From Spirochaetales bacterium Spiro_01 (GTDB taxonomy: Bacteria > Spirochaetota > Spirochaetia > Sphaerochaetales > Sphaerochaetaceae): a DNA stretch of 8,098 nucleotides. The stretch spans positions 1 through 8,098 of the forward strand of contig LVBC01000283.1 in the NCBI GenBank assembly GCA_001604265.1. The letters are read 5' to 3'. Shown here in pieces: positions 4,791 through 8,098 of the stretch. Position numbers and translations under genes: made by a program. Every line of letters begins with the position of its first letter. The first letter of the stretch is position 1. The notes beneath the pieces are model-generated. The model was not told the DNA's origin, ran no database searches, and saw only the letters and a list, made by a program, of their open reading frames with translations.

Positions 4791-6578
4791 ATGTTCAAGA
4801 GAACATCTCTGCTTATTGCAATACTGCTGCTCGTGTCCATCTCTCTCTTTGCAGGAGGCATGGAACTTACAGCTGAGGATATAGCGCTCAGGGGCTTCCG
4901 CTCCGTTGGAGAGGCCCTTTCTTCCCTTGCAGGAGTAGAGGTCCAGAGCTACTACGGAAACTCCGCTCTTGTGACTGTTTCCATAAACGGCTCCAAGGGC
5001 TCCCAGGTCGATGTCTATGTCGATGGAATCAGACAGACAAGGGACTACGATGGAACCTTCAACCTCGGTCTTATAGCACTGAGCCGTGTAGAGAGCATCA
5101 GTGTCGATGCCGACAGGGGACTTGGTGGCAGTGTCTATATCACTACAAGAAGGAGTGCTTCGGGAGAGGTCTCTGTCTCGAACAATTCGCTTCTAGCAGA
5201 AAATGACAGTGCAGATGACAGCGACAGATACTTCAATGGACAGAATGTATCTGCATACTACGGAGGCTCCTCGAACGGTTCAGGCTATGCCATTGGCGCC
5301 TCCTACAACAGGGACATGACAGCCCACAGGATATCATCGAGCAGTGACAGGACCAAGGTGGAGGACTATGCAGTCGATGGCTCCTACAGCTACTCGACAG
5401 AAAGAGGCTCGATAGGTCTTTCGGCCAGGTACAGCCAGAATGATGCCGATACGATGGGCTCGACCTCCTGGGTCTCCAATACGAATACAAAGACGATCAT
5501 TGGTGGTTTCACAGTCAATGGCGACTACAGGCTTGAAAGCGGTCTGCTTCTAAAGGGCTCCCTTGGATGGCAGTACAAGGCCTACGAGTACACACCGTAC
5601 GTCGTCAGCCTCTACGATCCTGCCTCGCACAACAAGACGAACGTATTCGAATTCGACTTCAGAGCAGGAAATAGCGGAGAAGGGAGGAGGCTCAGCTACT
5701 CATTCGGAATAAATGGAACCGAGACCATGGTCCAGGCAAGCAGCATCGGAGACCACAATCGCTTCAATGTGGGAGTTGTGGCAGATATCTCGTATCTTCT
5801 TGCCGGAGAGTTCCTCTTTGCCATCGATGCAAGAGTACCTCTCAACGAGGAGTCGGAGGGCTCTGTGGAGGGAAGCATCACCTGGTATGCGGACAGGGCC
5901 ACAGAGACAGCTGTGAAGCTCAAGGTCGGCTACAGTCTTGCCCAGCCGAACCTCTCGGCTCTCTATTGGCCGGTCGACTATACGATGTACTACGAGGGAA
6001 ATCCCGACCTGGATCCAGAGAAGGTCTTCTCCGCCTCGATCGGTCTGGATTCCAGACCGCTGAAGAATCTGAAGTACTCGGGAAGCATCTTCATCAGGCA
6101 CACTACAGACCTGCTTGCCTATGTTACGGATCCATTGACCTACATGGGTTCGTATGACAATGTGGATGAGGCCCTGTTCATCGGCTCCAACCAGAGCATC
6201 AGCACAGTGATAAGGGAGCACCTTTCACTCGAGGCCTCTGCCACGATCAACTACACATACAACCTCTCCGGAGACAATGACATCTCTGACAAGGTCAGGG
6301 TCAACAATGTCAGGATGCACACACTCAAGCTGGCAACCGGATATGTCTCGAAGACGATCAGCATAATAGGGGATGTGCAGTTCCTCGGTGGCTACTACTA
6401 CAACAGCGCAAAGCAGCATGCAGATACGCTCTACGGCCTGACTGTGAACTTCTCTCCTGCAGAGTCGGTGACACTCTCGGCAAGGCTCGAGAACATCTTC
6501 GATGAGGATTACTTCCTCTACCAGGGCTATCCGATGCCGGGAACCAACCTGACACTCAAGAGCACTTTGAGGTTCTAG
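4791..6578 (+). CDS. btuB: BtuB-like outer-membrane cobalamin receptor, short N-terminus
   Basis: A 595-aa TonB-dependent-receptor-type protein. Residues 1-21 form a signal peptide (FKR, Leu/Ile-rich core, ending SLFA). The plug follows almost at once: LTAEDIALRGFRSVGEALSSLAGVEV (26-51), then VDVYVDGIRQTRD (73-85) and a compressed GLGGSVYITTRR (110-121). The rest is a beta-barrel with many alternating Tyr/Ser/Gly strands, and the C-terminus LENIFDEDYF...STLRF carries the receptor end motif and the terminal Phe recognised by the BAM machinery. Total length matches BtuB. Start 4791 is chosen by the SD at 4775-4782; an in-frame GTG at 4773 would add six residues before the signal peptide. Control by the cobalamin riboswitch and divergence from btuFCD identify the substrate. 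Oddly, no TonB box or N-terminal extension precedes the plug, and the loop between plug strands is also short. Confidence 0.87.
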   Translation: MFKRTSLLIAILLLVSISLFAGGMELTAEDIALRGFRSVGEALSSLAGVEVQSYYGNSALVTVSINGSKGSQVDVYVDGIRQTRDYDGTFNLGLIALSRVESISVDADRGLGGSVYITTRRSASGEVSVSNNSLLAENDSADDSDRYFNGQNVSAYYGGSSNGSGYAIGASYNRDMTAHRISSSSDRTKVEDYAVDGSYSYSTERGSIGLSARYSQNDADTMGSTSWVSNTNTKTIIGGFTVNGDYRLESGLLLKGSLGWQYKAYEYTPYVVSLYDPASHNKTNVFEFDFRAGNSGEGRRLSYSFGINGTETMVQASSIGDHNRFNVGVVADISYLLAGEFLFAIDARVPLNEESEGSVEGSITWYADRATETAVKLKVGYSLAQPNLSALYWPVDYTMYYEGNPDLDPEKVFSASIGLDSRPLKNLKYSGSIFIRHTTDLLAYVTDPLTYMGSYDNVDEALFIGSNQSISTVIREHLSLEASATINYTYNLSGDNDISDKVRVNNVRMHTLKLATGYVSKTISIIGDVQFLGGYYYNSAKQHADTLYGLTVNFSPAESVTLSARLENIFDEDYFLYQGYPMPGTNLTLKSTLRF

Positions 6579-6657
6579 GCGCTGAATAGGCCTTCTTTTC
6601 GTTGTTTCTCTTTTCGATACAGGCTAGAATTCTACTATCTATGCAGGGGAGAGAAGA

Positions 6658-7326
6658 ATGCAGGCACCTCGATTGACAGAACTGAATCCTAACGAGGTAC
6701 TGCTGTATCTTGGCTACAGAGGCCAGGAGATATCCTCGTCCCTGGAGCGTCAGATCTCCAGCTGCATCGAGGATGTGATGAAGATAGCCCGTCCACGTCT
6801 TGTATACAGGCGTGCAGCTGTATTGGATGGAAGAATCGATGGGCTCTCTCTTGCAGGCCATGACATAGAGGAACTTCTTTCTTCCTGCCATGAGGCCATT
6901 GTAATGGCCGCAACGCTCGGAAGCGAAGCCGAAGCACTCCTCAGAAGAAAAGAGGTCGTCAACATGGCCGATGCCCTTATCATCGACAGTGCAGAGAGCA
7001 CTGCAATCGAGAATGTCGCCAACAACTTCGAGCAGGATATGAGAGATGAACTTGCCTCAGGAGGTCTGTTTCTTACAGATCGCTTCAGTCCCGGCTATGG
7101 TGACCTTCCTCTCGAGACACAGGATCAGCTGTCCCTCTTTCTCGATACGGAGCACAGGATAGGGCTTTCCGTCACTGCAGACCACCTCATGATCCCACGC
7201 AAGTCGGTCACCTGCATAATGGGAATCTCCAGAGTGGAGCAGAAGCTCAGGAAGCGGGGCTGCGAGGTCTGTTCGATGTTCAGAAGCTGCAGCTACAGAA
7301 GAAGCGGAGGAGCTTGCAATGGCTAG
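6658..7326 (+). CDS. Methionine synthase reactivation protein, stand-alone MetH activation domain
   Basis: A 222-aa protein matching the C-terminal AdoMet-binding activation domain of cobalamin-dependent methionine synthase (PF02965), here a separate polypeptide. With AdoMet and an electron donor this domain remethylates cob(II)alamin formed by accidental oxidation. Visible signatures are the AdoMet-binding RFSPGYGDLPLETQ (142-155, matching the RxxPGY element of MetH) and SVTADHLMIPRKSVTCIMGI (171-190). The C-terminus has CEVCSMFRSCSYR (202-214), a C-x2-C-x5-C cluster not found in the E. coli domain, possibly metal-binding. The start follows GGGGAGAG (6646-6653) by four bases (six after its GGAG core). 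The stop lies inside the next gene (8-base overlap), so both proteins are probably made together. The 79-base gap after btuB shows no convincing terminator and only a weak TACTAT -10-like element (6633-6638). Confidence 0.85.
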   Translation: MQAPRLTELNPNEVLLYLGYRGQEISSSLERQISSCIEDVMKIARPRLVYRRAAVLDGRIDGLSLAGHDIEELLSSCHEAIVMAATLGSEAEALLRRKEVVNMADALIIDSAESTAIENVANNFEQDMRDELASGGLFLTDRFSPGYGDLPLETQDQLSLFLDTEHRIGLSVTADHLMIPRKSVTCIMGISRVEQKLRKRGCEVCSMFRSCSYRRSGGACNG

Positions 7327-8098
7327 ACTCACAATACTCGATGGTGCAATGGGCACAATGATCCAGGCCGCAGGACTCAGGCTCGGAGAGCGTCCCGAGA
7401 TATTCGCACTTGACCATCCAGAGAGAATCGAGAGTATCCAGCGAATGTACATAGAGGCTGGCAGCGATATCCTCTACGCAAATACATTCGGTGCAAACAG
7501 GCACAAGCTTGAAGGTACAGGACACAGCTGTGCCGAGCTGATAAAGGCCAATGTCGCAATTGCAAGAAGGGCAGCCGGGACGAGGGCGAAGGTCGCTCTG
7601 GATGTTGGCCCGATCGGAGAGCTGATGGCCCCGCTTGGAACACTCTCCTTTGACGAAGCGTACGACATATTTGCCGAGATGGTTAAGGCCGGAGTCGAGG
7701 CCGGTGTCGACCTTGTGATTTTCGAGACCTTCACAGACCTCTACGAAGTCAAGGCGGCAGTCCTGGCAGCAAAGGAGAACTCCTCACTTCCGGTCTGGGT
7801 GACGATGAGCTTCGAGCTCGGAGGCAGGACATTCACGGGAACGACTGTAGAGTGCATGGCCTCGACCCTTGACGGACTTGATGTCGATGCTATGGGAGTA
7901 AACTGCTCCCTGGGGCCGAAGGAGATACTTCCGCTTATAAGGCGCATGAGCGAGTGGACCGACAGACCTCTGATAGTGAAGCCGAATGCTGGTCTTCCGG
8001 ACCCTGAGACGGGCAACTACCTCATAACTCCAGAGGTCTTTGCAGAGGAGATGAGGGGCTTTCTCGAGCTCGGTGTGGATATAGTCGGTGGCTGCTGT
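7319..8098 (+). CDS. metH: Cobalamin-dependent methionine synthase MetH, N-terminal part, runs off window
   Basis: The first 260 codons are present and the frame is open to the window edge. The sequence is the homocysteine-binding barrel (PF02574): LDGAMGTMIQ (7-16), the NTFGAN loop (55-60), VALDVGPIGELMAPLG (92-107), FETFTDLYE (135-143), and the zinc ligands Cys196 in GVNCSLGP and Cys259-Cys260 in the terminal GGCC. The zinc binds and activates the homocysteine thiol. The start ATG 7319 follows GGAGGAG (7306-7312) by six bases and overlaps the reactivation gene by eight bases. Folate-binding and cobalamin-binding domains are expected beyond the edge. A simple homocysteine S-methyltransferase of the MmuM/BHMT type would share this barrel, but the fused-in neighbour makes MetH, lacking its own activation domain, much more likely. 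Confidence 0.9.
   Translation, partial: MARLTILDGAMGTMIQAAGLRLGERPEIFALDHPERIESIQRMYIEAGSDILYANTFGANRHKLEGTGHSCAELIKANVAIARRAAGTRAKVALDVGPIGELMAPLGTLSFDEAYDIFAEMVKAGVEAGVDLVIFETFTDLYEVKAAVLAAKENSSLPVWVTMSFELGGRTFTGTTVECMASTLDGLDVDAMGVNCSLGPKEILPLIRRMSEWTDRPLIVKPNAGLPDPETGNYLITPEVFAEEMRGFLELGVDIVGGCC

Noticed and set aside
5700..6221. 173-codon open frame on the - strand
   Set aside because: It is antisense to the receptor barrel; there are no domain features or start signals.
6579..6610. Terminator after the receptor gene
   Set aside because: GGC/GCC pairings near 6579-6594 give only 3-4 bp before the T-rich stretch, too weak to call.

Overview
The window looks like a chromosomal segment of a Gram-negative-type (diderm), probably anaerobic bacterium organised around vitamin B12 uptake and use. 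A TonB-type outer-membrane receptor and a non-lipidated periplasmic binding protein require an outer membrane. The split methionine synthase (separate reactivation protein), the NhaC-family antiporter and the AGA/AGG arginine preference would fit a gut spirochaete of the Sphaerochaeta group. No phylogenetic marker is present, so this placement is a low-confidence guess.

Layout. (1) Positions 1-1790: an AT-rich promoter region with a perfect 10-bp inverted repeat, a 42-codon small gene, and an NhaC-family transporter gene whose start codon overlaps the small gene's stop (TAATG). An intrinsic terminator closes the unit. (2) Positions 1790-2006: a 60-codon unknown gene on the + strand that meets btuD tail to tail, the two stop codons sharing one CTAG. 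The hairpin just before its ATG, followed on the - strand by T-runs, looks like the terminator of the btuFCD operon. (3) Positions 2003-4538, - strand: btuF-btuC-btuD, a complete cobalamin ABC importer with two ATGA overlaps. (4) Positions 4539-4790: a divergent control region with back-to-back promoters sharing a -35 core. On the + strand it holds a compact cobalamin riboswitch whose expression platform can be read directly: a hairpin covers the Shine-Dalgarno (SD) of the receptor gene, and its loop is complementary to the aptamer L5 loop. (5) Positions 4791-6578: a BtuB-like receptor with a strikingly short N-terminus. (6) Positions 6658-8098: the methionine synthase reactivation domain as its own gene, overlapping the start of metH, which runs off the window at its Zn-binding Cys-Cys pair.

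Together, the receptor and BtuFCD would bring cobalamin across the two membranes, and the cobalamin-dependent methionine synthase is a consumer. The riboswitch would reduce receptor synthesis when cobalamin is plentiful. I see no strong terminator between the receptor and the met genes, so part of the met transcript may originate at the riboswitch promoter. The antiporter unit has no evident functional link to B12. No mobile elements, CRISPR arrays, tRNA or rRNA genes were seen.
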